Shown here piece by piece: positions 33,750-44,733 of a stretch of 64,000 nt of DNA (positions are counted from its first letter, which is position 1; every line of letters begins with the position of its first letter). The notes beneath the pieces are model-generated. The model searched no databases. It was not told the DNA's origin and saw nothing but the letters and a program-made list of their open reading frames with translations. The position numbers were made by a program, and so were the translations under genes. Source of the DNA: Paraescarpia echinospica (taxonomy: Eukaryota > Annelida > Polychaeta > Sabellida > Siboglinidae); assembly GCA_020002185.1 (NCBI GenBank), contig CM034539.1:33422774-33486773 (forward strand). Reading direction: 5' to 3'.

Positions 33750-34345
33750 TGTTGTGTCCCTTCCAGTGATTTCAATCTAGTTGTTTTGTTCGGCACTCGA
33801 ATACGAGTGAATCTACTAATTACAAGAGTATTAACCACAGTAGGTTCGACAACAACTATTCTTAGTGGTGGCGTTATTTGTACCACACTTGCCGGTTGAT
33901 TCGCCATCTCTGGAACCTTTTCATGTTCCTGGTACCTCTCTTCCACAAATGGTTGAGGATGCATGTTATGTCGATGGCTCACATGCTCAGTTCGCCACAT
34001 AATCTACTGTATTCCTGGATAACCGGGTCGTTTTGGGGCCAACCGGTGAATACATATCTCTCTGAAAAAGTTGTTCTCTCATGTGATGATCACCAACAGA
34101 CGTGTGCTGCTATCACTGGTTACTCATTCAGCGGTTCAACCAGGCCAATATCCTCAACAGACGAAGGTATTACAATTGGCTTTGTTAAAAAAGACAACCG
34201 TGAGAATGCGTCACAGTTCTCATGTGTAACACCACTGCGACACCTTATTGTGTGATTGCACCCTGCTTCTGCAAGTTCCCACAGTTGAATACGTCTAGAT
34301 GCATTGTGTGGCACCGGTTGCTTTTCGTCAAACTGCCCCGGTAGC
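33750..34345 (-). pseudogene. Ty3/Gypsy pol fragment: RNase H end and downstream
   Basis: The minus-strand frames contain FDEKQPVPHNASRRIQLWEL, TIRCRSGVTHENCDAFSRL (the end of the Gypsy RNase H domain, normally GxxHxNADALSR), then LVEPLNE and, in another frame, ERYVFTGWPQNDPV and CGELSM, as found between RNase H and integrase. The remainder to 33750 looks like the hydrophilic pol C-terminus, so most of the integrase is deleted. The upstream part of the same pol is at 37920-38330. Stops and frameshifts show a dead relic. Confidence 0.65.
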
Positions 34346-34491
34346 GGGGGTTGATTTATGACCACTGTAATGGGGGGTCATTTATGACCACTCTCATGGG
34401 GGTGATTTATGACCACTGTAAAAGGGATGATTTACGATCACTGTAATGGGGTGATTTATGACCACTGTAATGGGGGGTGATTTATGACCAC
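34346..34491. repeat. ~24-bp minisatellite (GGGTGATTTATGACCACTGT)
   Basis: Six imperfect units between 34346 and 34491, immediately outside the left inverted repeat of the 34492-37815 transposon. Confidence 0.9.
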
Positions 34492-37400
34492 CGCCGAAAT
34501 GTTAGAAAGATATAACTTCTGAACGAGTTGACTTAGGAAAGTGATCTTGGAGTCTAGAAATAGTTTTTTGGGGGCAAATAATCTATTTCTGAGGTTTCCA
34601 TCCAGATTGATCGAGTTCTTATTACAGAAAAAATCCCATACGGCTGCCAAAATGACTGCCGAAACGGCAAAACTCCTTACAGTTATCATAACTTTAGAAT
34701 TATATGAGATTTAAAGATGACGTTGGTGTCAAAATCATGTTTTAGGATGCTATGTTAATTGGGGTATGTTTGGGGATGCTTAGTAGATAATGTTATGTGA
34801 AATATGTCGAAATCAAGGTCATTTGAGGTCCTGAAACCCTTAACATGTTTTAGAATTTGAGCGTTAAAGGTGAAGCAAAGCAAATCAAAGCTTCTTTCGT
34901 GGGGGTTTTGATGATGACGAATCCAAATACCTACATCATCTGTACACCTACAGGTAAAAGTCACATGTTAAAACAACGGTCAAGATCATTTGGCGTCCCA
35001 GAATCTTTATAATGCCTTAGCTAGACCATTAATATGTCAAACTGGTCGATCTGTGACTCTTCAGCATGCTGCACTTGTCACAATCTCACCACCTTGTTGC
35101 ATTCCATGAATCTTAATTACTATGATAACCACGTCCTGCAAAGCAATGTATACGTAATACAGCCCATTCTGCACTTGAATCATTATACTTTTAGACCATC
35201 AATTCCGGTCAAAGGCCTAAGAATGTCCATAACAAAGTTATATTTCACAATACACCAAATTTCTTGTTATTGCGCAGTGTAAACATGATTCTTACAGTAT
35301 AGGCGCATGCAAAAATGTATGTGACATTTCTTGAAATATATGTTTTCATAAGGGGTAATCTTGTATGCCTGGTAGGCCAAAACAGGCTGTCTGAGTTGAC
35401 AGTCCTCTTTGAATGCGCATCTGTAAGCGCATGATTTATGCGTCATCCACATTAAAATAACACATTTCCGTTAGTTTAATGTATAAGCTATAGTTGACTA
35501 TTGCTATATTTCCCATTTTTGTAATTTAAAATAGGATATGACCCACTTTAGATTTGTCCGTGACTATTTTCAATACCGTTACTCATAAGTTTGCATTGAC
35601 ACACAGCTCACACAATAACGCTTTTTTCATCCGATTGGAGAGCACAAAGAGTTGGACCAGGAGGCCATCTACGCCAGAGTCATAGGTTTTCTAGTTAGCA
35701 ACAGAGATGTCGACTTACCGTATGTACTCTCAACCGAGCTGGCAGCCTAAATACCCTCCATGTTCCATCCAGATGGGAGCATGAGAGCGACGACCGGCAA
35801 ATCAATGCTCCAGAAACATCTTTCTGTGGAAGTCACATTGAAGGCTTGGGGCTCCCCGACTGCTGTTGGCATTGCTGTCTCCGCTTCTCTCTGGACAATT
35901 GATTGGCCTGCAAACGGCTCAGACTCCAAGCTGTTTGAAAGCGACGTGTACCTGGCGTTTGACAGGTACCTTGGCTACTCAACCAATAGCAGCGCCCATA
36001 CAGCGCGACCCACGACGTCTTCAAGGGTCCATAAACTCAACCTGAAGTCACCACTTCCAGTCCGTGATTCAGTGCTGAAATGTACGCACAACAAGGTGTA
36101 GTTCAACAACTTGCTATGTGAACAAATCCTGAACAACAACGACTTCCTCAACAATACCACAGGGGACCATCACCTTGTGGTGACCGGAGAAGATGCAGTT
36201 CCGACTTAAGTGTTCAAAGGACGAAAACAACCTCATTTGCAGCTAGCTTCTAAACATGAGGAGGCTGCCATCATCATGACCAGCAAACTATTTTCATTGG
36301 CGAGGATCCACACTCAAGGGTCTCCGTCGTTGCTGACGACAAGGATGCTTTTGCACTATTTCTTCACCATTGTGCAGCCCAAAACCAAGAGTGTATGATG
36401 ATCATGCAGACTCCCATCCATGGCCGAACATGTGTTGACATTCTAGCAACTGTGGAGAAACACTCCGATATCATCTCACAGGTTCTTGCACTTCATGTCA
36501 TAAGTGGATGTGATAATGTGGCGGCCACTTATGGAGTTGGAAAGATAACTGCCATATCAGTAGCAAAGAAGGGATTGAAACTCGACACTATCGGCAAAGT
36601 TGATGGTAATATGGAGCAGGTCGACAGGGAGGCCACTGCATTTATGGTTGCATGTTATGGTAGCAAGCTGAAGTGTGACTCCATGACAGAGTGCCGTCAA
36701 CGCATGTGGGCGCTGAAAACTGGAACGAGTACTGCCTCTGCCCCCAAACTATGCTCTCTCCCACCAACAACTCAGGCATTTTCTAGAATGTGTTCAGATG
36801 CCATTACCAGGTTGCACAATGGTATGGGGCACTAGAATCGGACACCCCTCCCTTCAAACCAGTAGAGTTAGGAAGGGAGGCATACCATGCCAACAAAGCC
36901 CTACATCCTCGCACTGTTGTTGGGGGAGTACCCCTAACTCCTGCGTCTGTACTCAAGCTCATACGATGCCGTTGTGAGTCAGAGTGACCCTGTAAAGGCA
37001 ACGACTGCGGATGTACTTGACGCCTAGTCTGATGCACCATCTTATGTGCCTGTGGGGGAGGACTTGGATGCAACAACCCATTCAATAGGAATGCGTCTAC
37101 TGAGGATGAAGATGACGAGGATGTGTCAGATGAGAATCAGTATGTTATTGATGAGTCTAATGAGGATCATGAGTAATTGTGCCATAGTGTTAATGAGGAA
37201 CATAATGAAGATGTTTTGGTATATTTTTTGGTATAATTGTGTCCAGTTGATCATGCAATAGTTGTACTGTATTTAGATAGTGTTGGTTATAGCTATCTGA
37301 TGTGCTCTTTCATGAAGTCGAAGTAATATTTTTTATAATAATAATAATATATTGATATGTAGGTATTCTGAAACGGTCACAAGTCACTGTCCCTTACATT

Positions 37401-37815
37401 ATATGTTTACTGACAAAACGTTGAGGAGTTCATAATGGATTGTAATCAATAAATAGTCTGTTCATTTGATAAGTTCGTTTCAATTTTATTAGTTTGTACC
37501 AATAGACAAATACCACCAATAGTTGTTGGCTTCTGATATTTAGCCTTCTTCCATTTTGGAGGATATATGATCATTTGGCCACATAAGGATTCCTCAAATC
37601 GTTATGAAAACACCAGAATCGGAATCCGTGAGCCAAAAACCTATATCCAGACAATATCATCATTATATGTCAACTAGCTTCTAAATTATGGCATTTTAAT
37701 CTTGATGTATACCTCAGAAATAGATTCATTGCCCCCAAGACCTGTGTCTAGACCCAAGATCACCTTCCTAAGTCAATTAATTCAGAAGTTATGTTACTTC
37801 TAGCATTTCGGCGGC
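34492..37815. mobile_element. DNA-transposon-like element with long inverted repeats
   Basis: The left end (34492 to about 34620) and right end (about 37680 to 37815) are inverted copies. Shared blocks in order from the outside are CCGCCGAAATG, TAACTTCTGAA, TTGACTTAGGAA, GTGATCTTGG, GTCTAGA, GGGGGCAA, ATCTATTTCTGAGGT and CATC-AGATT. The interior contains a decayed multi-copy gene (35624-37040). The element sits between two halves of a Gypsy pol relic. Whether the visible repeat is the true terminus is uncertain; GATGGCCGCCGAAATG-like sequence just outside suggests a few more bases. Confidence 0.7.
35624..37040 (+). pseudogene. Decayed transposon-associated gene (family often annotated near CXC-domain proteins)
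   Basis: Fragments in changing frames, in family order as I recall it: YVLSTELAA, MFHPDGSMRATTGKSML (35760), LWTIDWPANGSDSKLF, FDRYLGYSTNSSAHTAR, TSSRVHKL, LVVTGEDAVP, LASKHEEAAIIMT, FSLARIHTQG, then after a frameshift near 36330 VSVVADDKDAFALFLHHCAA and MMIMQTPIHGRTCVDI, LHVISGCDNVAATYGVGKIT, LPPTTQAFSRMC. The acidic DDKD and HEEA blocks and the SGCDNVAAT motif suggest a PIN/exonuclease-like fold. The family name is from memory. At least two stops and one frameshift; not functional. Confidence 0.6.
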
Positions 37816-37919
37816 CATCTTGTCGGCCATCTTTGATTCTGAAAACGGCAAGGGGGTGTGAAGTCCACATCTAGTGGATTTTGTTACTATATGACATGGA
37901 CTAATCAAAAATGCAAATA

Positions 37920-38330
37920 AATGATTTTAGGGAAACACGACAAGGTCTTCTGTTTGAGCCACTGGTCTATACCGTGCATCAAACGAGACAGTACTGCGCC
38001 GCAGCCAAACAATGAACCGTCACAGCCATGTGCGAGCGGCTTATTCGGGTCGAAATGAATAAGGAGTGCACCCGACTGTAATGCGTCCTTCACACAGATC
38101 AGCGTGTCTTCTTCCACACCCACTTTACATCTTTCATGAGCAACACGTACAACGGCACCAGTTTCGAACACAGATTTTTCATGAATCGACCGTACTAACG
38201 GACGGCTTCTACTTTATCCGCCGTCGGGTGTAGACCGTTTCGATCGATTTGATGTTCATGATACTTCACTGACGACCGAACGAATTCGCATTAATGTTTT
38301 TTTCAGTCTGAAAGCAGCGTTGTCGAAACT
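37920..38330 (-). pseudogene. Ty3/Gypsy pol fragment: end of RT and start of RNase H
   Basis: The minus strand encodes VKYHEHQIDRNGLHPTADKV (38290-38210), equivalent to the VEYLGHxIDxxGLHPTxDKV end of Gypsy reverse transcriptase, followed after a stop by ICVKDALQSGALLIHFDPNK and PLAHGCDGSLFGCGAVLS, the first RNase H strand with its catalytic aspartate (CDG). It stops at about 37920, where the inserted transposon region begins. The missing continuation is at 33750-34345. Confidence 0.7.
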
Positions 38331-38614
38331 CGCAGATTTTATATATGGAGGAGAATGGAAACAGAAATAATACGTAATGTTAGGTAGCTCGACATGACTT
38401 CAGCTAAAATAAAAATGATTCCGGTTGTCATAGAAACGTTTAGACTCCCCATATAGTATTACATTAAAAAGCTAAGTGAAAAATGTCTAACAAAATGTGT
38501 TTTCTGGATAGTCTTATTCCGCTGCCATTATGTATGTTGTACCCTGTATATTCCTTCTTTTATAATCAGGTCATAATCGTGTTTATATAAGTAGTCGTGG
38601 CATTTACTCTGTCA
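38331..38614. other. ABCB intron 2 spacer
   Basis: No recognised content. Confidence 0.35.
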
Positions 38615-39140
38615 CATTGACTATCCGGGATCGTTTTACTGTCGCGATAGTATCACGATAGCTATAAGTACTATGGCGATAGTATCGCAATATTCTCACG
38701 ACTATCTCGTGCTATCGCAATAGTATCGTGATGCTAACTATTCTTATGATCGGATTTTACTTGACGTGAGCTATGCAACATATCGCATGGACCTAGCTAA
38801 AATTGACGGGGAGGGGGCATCGTTAAAAGTTGGAGTCAGTTGCTTCACAATGCCGACCCGTGAATGATTCAGATTGATCGACAATTGTTGACTTTTGGTC
38901 GGTGATTCTCGGTAAATAGGTAAACATTACGTAATAAAGTTGAAAATTCACGTCCATGATTAATATAACAGCGACACAAGTAAACCTGGTGACGTGTTTG
39001 GCTAACTATCGTTACCATCGATAATTCACTGTGCTATCGCCGAAAACTATCAATAGTTAAACTTACTACGGATAATATTGCATCGCCACATCGACTATCG
39101 CGAATCACCGATAGTTCGATGTATTATTGCACACTTATCG
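38615..39140. mobile_element. CGATAG-rich repeat, possible MITE with subterminal repeats
   Basis: The hexamer CGATAG or its complement CTATCG, or a one-base variant, occurs more than a dozen times in two clusters (about 38640-38730 and 39008-39140) around a plainer centre. Clustered short motifs near both ends are typical of hAT-like non-autonomous elements. No target duplication was found. It runs to within a few bases of the exon 3 acceptor. Confidence 0.5.
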
Positions 39141-39146
39141 TTGTAG

Positions 39147-39298
39147 TTTCGCCTGGCGAACTGTGCGGACAGGCTGTTGGTGACTGTCGGAGTGCTGGTG
39201 GCCATACTGCACGGGACAGCCATGCCCATCACCTTGCAAGTCTTCAGTGAAGCCATCGACCTGTTTGTGGCTGACGCTATCAAGCGGTCACAGGATAT
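39147..39298 (+). CDS. ABCB1-like: ABCB1-like transporter, coding exon 3 (TM1)
   Basis: TCGTTGTAG acceptor; phase 0 in, phase 2 out at GTGAGT. The peptide FRLANCADRLLVTVGVLVAI then LHGTAMPITLQVFSEAIDLF matches the P-glycoprotein segment where a short lead helix (FRYADxxDxL) is followed by transmembrane helix 1 and its LHGxxxPxxxxxFG end. VADAIKRSQDM begins the first extracellular loop. Length and order are standard for the family. The acceptor pyrimidine tract is poor and lies in CGATAG-rich repeat sequence. Confidence 0.92.
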
Positions 39299-39589
39299 GT
39301 GAGTACCATTTAATTATTTTTAACTACTAACAATCATAACAATAGCAAATTTCAAATACAACTAAACTGATCGGTTTGTGAAGATAATTCGTGTGAAGGT
39401 TAGAATCATTCCACGCAGCCTATTACATCAGTAAGATAGACACATTTAATTATTTGCATGTAAAATTAATGCAAGACCACTCGAACATTGTTGTATATTT
39501 TGTAAGTCGAAATATTATAGACTATTAATAATTGATTGGGAAAATGGCTAAATGAATGTTATACAGTCAACAACGAAGACATATTAACT

Positions 39590-39830
39590 GGAACACACAC
39601 GGTTTGCCATCATAATATCCCCCACGCACACGCACGCACTCACGTACGTACATACATGCACACACAAACTCACACAGACAGACGTATACATACGTACACA
39701 CACGTATACATAAACACACACCCACACACCCACACACCCACACATCCACAAACCCACACATCCACAAACCCACACACCCACACACCCACACACCCACACA
39801 CCCACCCACCCACCCACACATACACACACA

Positions 39831-39880
<50 letters not shown>

Positions 39881-39965
39881 ACACACACACACAAACACAC
39901 ACACATTACATACACACACACACATACACATACACACATACATATACATATACATACATATATAT
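39590..39965. repeat. CA/CCCACA microsatellite in ABCB intron 3
   Basis: (CA)n with internal CCCACA arrays, grading into ACATATA. Confidence 0.96.
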
Positions 39966-40137
39966 ACATATTAATACTATATACTTCCATATTAAATATA
40001 CATACTCTGTGTATTACTCTACATACACTTTAAATACATATACATGTATATACAGTTATTACATATATACATATTACACATACATATACATGCATATTAT
40101 TACTTCATATACATATTACATATTACATATACATATA

Positions 40138-40873
<736 letters not shown>

Positions 40874-40902
40874 TACCAACTGATATCGATATCCAATTCC
40901 AG

Positions 40903-41160
40903 GTTGGAATTTTCACGTAACGCATCGATTGGGACAGACGTGGAAGACATAACATCTACTATTCGACCATTGTGCATCCGACTTACATACTGGGCAGTGA
41001 TAATTGTCGTAGCAGGCAACGTCCACATGTTCTGCTGGAAACTGGCGTCAGAGCGACTGGTTTCCCGCCTCCGCTCACAACTCTTCAGCGCCATCTTGTA
41101 TCAGGATTGCGCCTGGTTCGACGGCCACGACACCGGCTCACTAGTGGTTACACTTACAAA
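40903..41160 (+). CDS. ABCB1-like: ABCB1-like transporter, coding exon 4 (ECL1, TM2)
   Basis: ATTCCAG acceptor, GTGAGT donor, phase 2 in and out, 258 bp. The first base completes the methionine codon from exon 3. LEFSRNASIGTDVEDI is the first extracellular loop with an N-x-S glycosylation sequon, a site type used in this loop of P-glycoproteins. LCIRLTYWAVIIVVAGNVHM is transmembrane helix 2. FCWKLASERLVSRLRSQLFS then AILYQDCAWFDGHDTGSLVV is the first intracellular coupling region, in which LR-x-x-x-F-x-x-IL-x-QD-x-x-WFD is near invariant in ABCB proteins. The strongest single exon for the family assignment. Confidence 0.95.
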
Positions 41161-42705
41161 GTGAGTACTTTCATCACGAAAATGGGTCGTTGCCTCTTAT
41201 TCTTATAATGTTAGTAAGGTAAACGTAAGTTCTCATGCAATATCCAGTCCTTAGGATTGCTCAAAGCGCTTTACATTTTATTCCGTGGCAGACCTATTCA
41301 TTCGAACACTATCTCGACTTCTCTCTGAAACATTCAGCCACGCTGCAATTAATGCGCGAAGACTATTCCTAAGTAAGTTGTGCATTGGTTATAACACCTA
41401 CGTTAATCGTGTTGTTTCAGTGCTTGTGTATGAGTGACAAAAATATATTAAGATCTTCCGAAGGTGAATTAGCTCATATATATTTTGTTACCGAAAGAAA
41501 ATTATATTGACGTTACGTATGTATGTCGACAAGTACTAGGCTATATTGTACATTCCCTGTCGTAGGGGTCGAACGATTGCAATTAATTTAAACTTCTAAT
41601 CGACGTCCGCACTTCCAACCTAGTTGGTATTAATTAGTAGTAGCCATATCGTAGTTACCGATAAACAGATCTCGCTCGTCATGATATATTTAGTATTCTA
41701 CACCAAAACTCCCACATATTGCGCAGGAAAACGAAACGTGGTTTGATCAGCCGCTATCAACACTGACCGCGATTTGTTTGTAAGCAATACTATTATGTCC
41801 ATTAAGTGGGAACCTATCTAGTAAGTTTGCATTAATAACCTAATGTTTCGACACCATGTGTCACGTAAGTATTGACAACTTACATAATTATACGCGAGCG
41901 TACTGAAGAATCGACTGAGATACAAACTGACGGACGGACGGACAACCAAATACAAAAAAACAAACGGACAAAAGGAGAAACCGACGGACTGGCAGTTGTT
42001 CAGTCCGGAGAATAGGCTGATGGAAGACAATATTGACGAACATATTAACATATATGCAAACATTCGGCAAGAGGAAATATGTAGTGTATTACGACCTACA
42101 TTTGAAATGAATTAACAAAAATTTTGCTAGATAAAACATCATATCTCAACCTATTTCATATTGTCAAATACACCGGCTCAAAAGGCCCCCTCCACGCTAG
42201 TCCCTGCCCATGTTTTTCGGAACAACAGCATAACAATATTGTGATACCACACTCTCGTACAAATACAACAACAATATTGTATCGGCTGCAATCATTTAAT
42301 ATATTCCCACTGACGTACTGACTGATATTAAATGAAAGCACTAAATTATTTTTTTATTGTAAAATCATGCTGTAAACTATATGTGTGCTAACATACTAGT
42401 TGCCCAAGTATGCGTTAATGAAGCAAAAACTACCTTTTAACTCAGCAATTCAATGTCTGCAAAAATCGCCAGGCTGTCACTCAAATCCCTGATTAGTGAT
42501 GTCAAATAATTCCGGGGACATGATGGCATACGACGTGACGCACATCTCCATCTCATTGGAAATCGGACCTGAGGCCATGCAGCGTGCATTAGTATAAAGG
42601 AAGGCAGTGTGTTATAATAGATTTAGTTTTTACTACATAACATGGCTTTTGTGATACCAAAAGAGGAAACCTGCCTTTAATGTATGTCTCTACACCGTGT
42701 TTCAG
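41161..42705. other. ABCB intron 4
   Basis: Holds a SINE fragment (41245-41390) near its start. The remainder has no recognised feature. Confidence 0.5.
41245..41390 (-). mobile_element. SINE fragment (3' part, minus orientation)
   Basis: Contains CAAAGCGCTTTACATTTTAT, GGCAGACCTATTCATTCGAA and GCCACGCTGCAATTAATGCG, matching the body and 3' end of the SINE at 10515-10805. No head. Confidence 0.75.
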
Positions 42706-42877
42706 TGACATCGTGAACATAGAGAGCGGAATGTCGGACAAAGTCGCTCTCTTCATCCAACATATGTCTGTCTTCATCGTAGCCATCATCATGGCCCTAG
42801 CGGCTAGTTGGCGTCTTGCCCTCGCCGTCCTCGCCGTCACACCCATCTCCATCTTGGCCGTCCTCGCCATGGTTATT
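42706..42877 (+). CDS. ABCB1-like: ABCB1-like transporter, coding exon 5 (TM3-TM4)
   Basis: GTTTCAG acceptor, GTAAGT donor, phase 2 in, phase 0 out. NDIVNIESGMSDKVALFIQH matches the ABCB block (D-I-x-x-I-x-x-G-x-x-D-K) at the end of the first coupling helix. MSVFIVAIIMALAASWRLAL and AVLAVTPISILAVLAMVI form helices 3 and 4, separated by the short SWRLAL turn. Length is as expected. A SINE sits about 25 bp after the donor. Confidence 0.94.
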
Positions 42878-42902
42878 GTAAGTAGCAATCATAACAACAT
42901 GG

Positions 42903-43265
42903 GAAGGCATGGTCGAGCAATTAGAGTGTGCCGGATTGGCGATCGATGTAAGCCGGGTTCGAATCCTGATACTGACCACCGTTTCGAAACTTGATTAGTT
43001 TAATTTAATTCACCTCATGTTGCCTGTGCATTTCAGAAGAGACACTGTAAGCCAGTTGTTTCTTCTACCTGGTAAATGCCAGAGGAAGTAAACGATCCCA
43101 AGCAGGGGTTATATATGTAACCTGTAGAGGGCACACTAACTCTAAAGAAGGGATTTCTGAAATAAACCCTCAGCGCAACATTCTACCAGGACTCTGCTGA
43201 GTAATTATCCATATCCATAGCCAGAATAATAGTAGTAGCAGTAGTAATAATAATAACAATAACAC
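42903..43265 (+). mobile_element. tRNA-derived SINE with AAT tail, ABCB intron 5
   Basis: The head contains ATGGTCGAGCAATTAGAGTG (box A region) and a perfect box B GGTTCGAATCC at 42956-42966. The body follows, with TGTAACCTGTAGAGGGCAC, and a microsatellite tail of AGTAGTAATAATAATAAC at about 43232-43263. Different from the SINE family at 10515-10805 in body and tail. Confidence 0.75.
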
Positions 43266-43838
43266 ATATATCATCCGTAAACTGTGCTCAGAGGCGCAAA
43301 CAAGTATAATTAAGAATCATGATTCATGGACAGGGCCTAACAAGAGTCATTTTTAACGCAAATATTCCTCCCCAAAATCGATTGTATTACTCAGTATTAT
43401 ATATTATAGTTTACACATTACTCACACCATGTCGCTTCTCACTGTCCAGCTGCAATGGTCGCTAGGTGGTGATATTAATTAAATGATCGCTAGGTGGCGG
43501 TTACACATTGACATATCACCTAATTGCAGCTTAAGTCAAAGGAATGATAAGAGAAATCAAGCAATTGTGTTTATGTTTGTGGAGAATATAATTCACATCT
43601 TAAGGGAGATTTTGAAGCATCCAGCATTTTATTGATTGTATTTATGGTGTACAATAAATAATAATCTCCACGGTAATTTATCGTATATGTCCCGACATAA
43701 CGGAAATACAATAGTTTTCGAGTCGATATAACCAGGCCTCTGATTAGTACCTATCAAGTCAACAGCCACAGGTAAATATAACCGCGTCGCGGCACATTGT
43801 CAAGTGGTGCCCTCTGACGGGCGGTTTACAAAGTACGT
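43266..43838. other. ABCB intron 5 spacer
   Basis: Two copies of a short TGGTCGCTAGGTGGTGAT / TGATCGCTAGGTGGCGGT segment at about 43453 and 43482. Nothing else was recognised. Confidence 0.4.
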
Positions 43839-43839
43839 T

Positions 43840-44500
43840 CTTACATAGCGCCTATCTAGTCCAAAGCGCTTTATTCCTTATCTCATGGCAGACCTGTTGA
43901 ATCGAATAATATCTTGACTTCGCTGGGAAGCATTCTACCAAGCTGCATTTAATTCGCAAAGACCATTCCAGGGGCGGATCCAGAAAACGAGTCTAGGGGG
44001 GCACAACAATTTCTACTGGCGGCCGAACGAGATGGTGTAGAATTTTTTTCGCTGCCGTACCATCGTAACAGCTCCACTGCCTCGGCTCGACTGGTGATAT
44101 CGGAATATAGGTTGGGGGGGGGGGTGCTTTTGAAAATGTTATACGTATATCTTTGGGTACCTTCACATTAATGTAACATGAACGGGAGCACATTTCAAAC
44201 GGTCTATGGGGCACGGTCGCATGTGCCCATTATAAAAGGTTTACGGACACGCAAAATTAAAAAGGTCTAGGGGGCACGTGCCCCCAGCTCCCCACACCCG
44301 CCTATGCATTCTTACACAAATATCCACCACAGTCTATAGCCAGGTACTCATTCACACGTCTGAGTGAACTTGACCTACGTAGACTGAATGAACTTTCCCA
44401 AGGTTCGACACGGCAACACGGCATTCAAACCCGGTTCTCTCGATTGTTAGTCCGAAGTTCATGGCAGTGCGCCACTGTGCCACTGCCCTACACAAGTAAT
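43840..44500 (-). mobile_element. SINE interrupted by a 338-bp element
   Basis: The minus-strand SINE of the 10515-10805 family: 3' part at 43840-43968 (CCAAAGCGCTTTATTCC, GGCAGACCTGTTGAATCG), and body plus head at 44307-44500 (ATAGCCAGGTACTCATTC, then the box B region as CATTCAAACCCGG). The two parts are contiguous if 43969-44306 is removed. Confidence 0.78.
43969..44306. mobile_element. Non-autonomous DNA element inside the SINE
   Basis: Starts CAGGGGCGGATCCAG and ends CACCCGCCTATG, giving imperfect ~10-bp terminal inverted repeats (CAGGGGCGG against CATAGGCGGG). Flanked by CATTC on both sides (43964-43968 and 44307-44311), consistent with a 5-bp target duplication. Contains a G-run of 11 near 44113. 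No coding capacity. Related to 4620-4860. Confidence 0.7.
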
Positions 44501-44608
44501 GATGGCTGAACATTCCAACGTCTGGTAAAAATCGCGGGGTAACACGGATTTTCCACAAAAAAAAGTTTGAGTTTTAGACAATCATAATACTGAATGATTG
44601 TATTCTAG

Positions 44609-44733
44609 GTCACCCGAAAAGCAACTGCCACACAGACAAAGGCTTATGCCAAGGCCGGAAGTATCGCCACGGAAATACTCGCAGCCATACGTACAGTGGC
44701 GGCATTCGGCGGCGAGCTTAAGGACGCACTCAG
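44609..44733 (+). CDS. ABCB1-like: ABCB1-like transporter, coding exon 6
   Basis: TATTCTAG acceptor, GTGACT donor, phase 0 in, phase 2 out. VTRKATATQTKAYAKAGSIA then TEILAAIRTVAAFGGELKDA is the long cytoplasmic helix and second coupling region of the first transmembrane domain. The AYAKAG-x-x-A-x-E-x-L-x-x-IRTV-x-AFGGE block is among the best conserved of all ABCB sequences. No lesions are seen. It follows directly on exon 5 and leads into exon 7 without loss of phase. Confidence 0.96.

Noticed and set aside
42903..42980. Functional tRNA gene
   Set aside because: Box A and box B are present, but the arms do not fold into a cloverleaf and a SINE body with an AAT tail follows.
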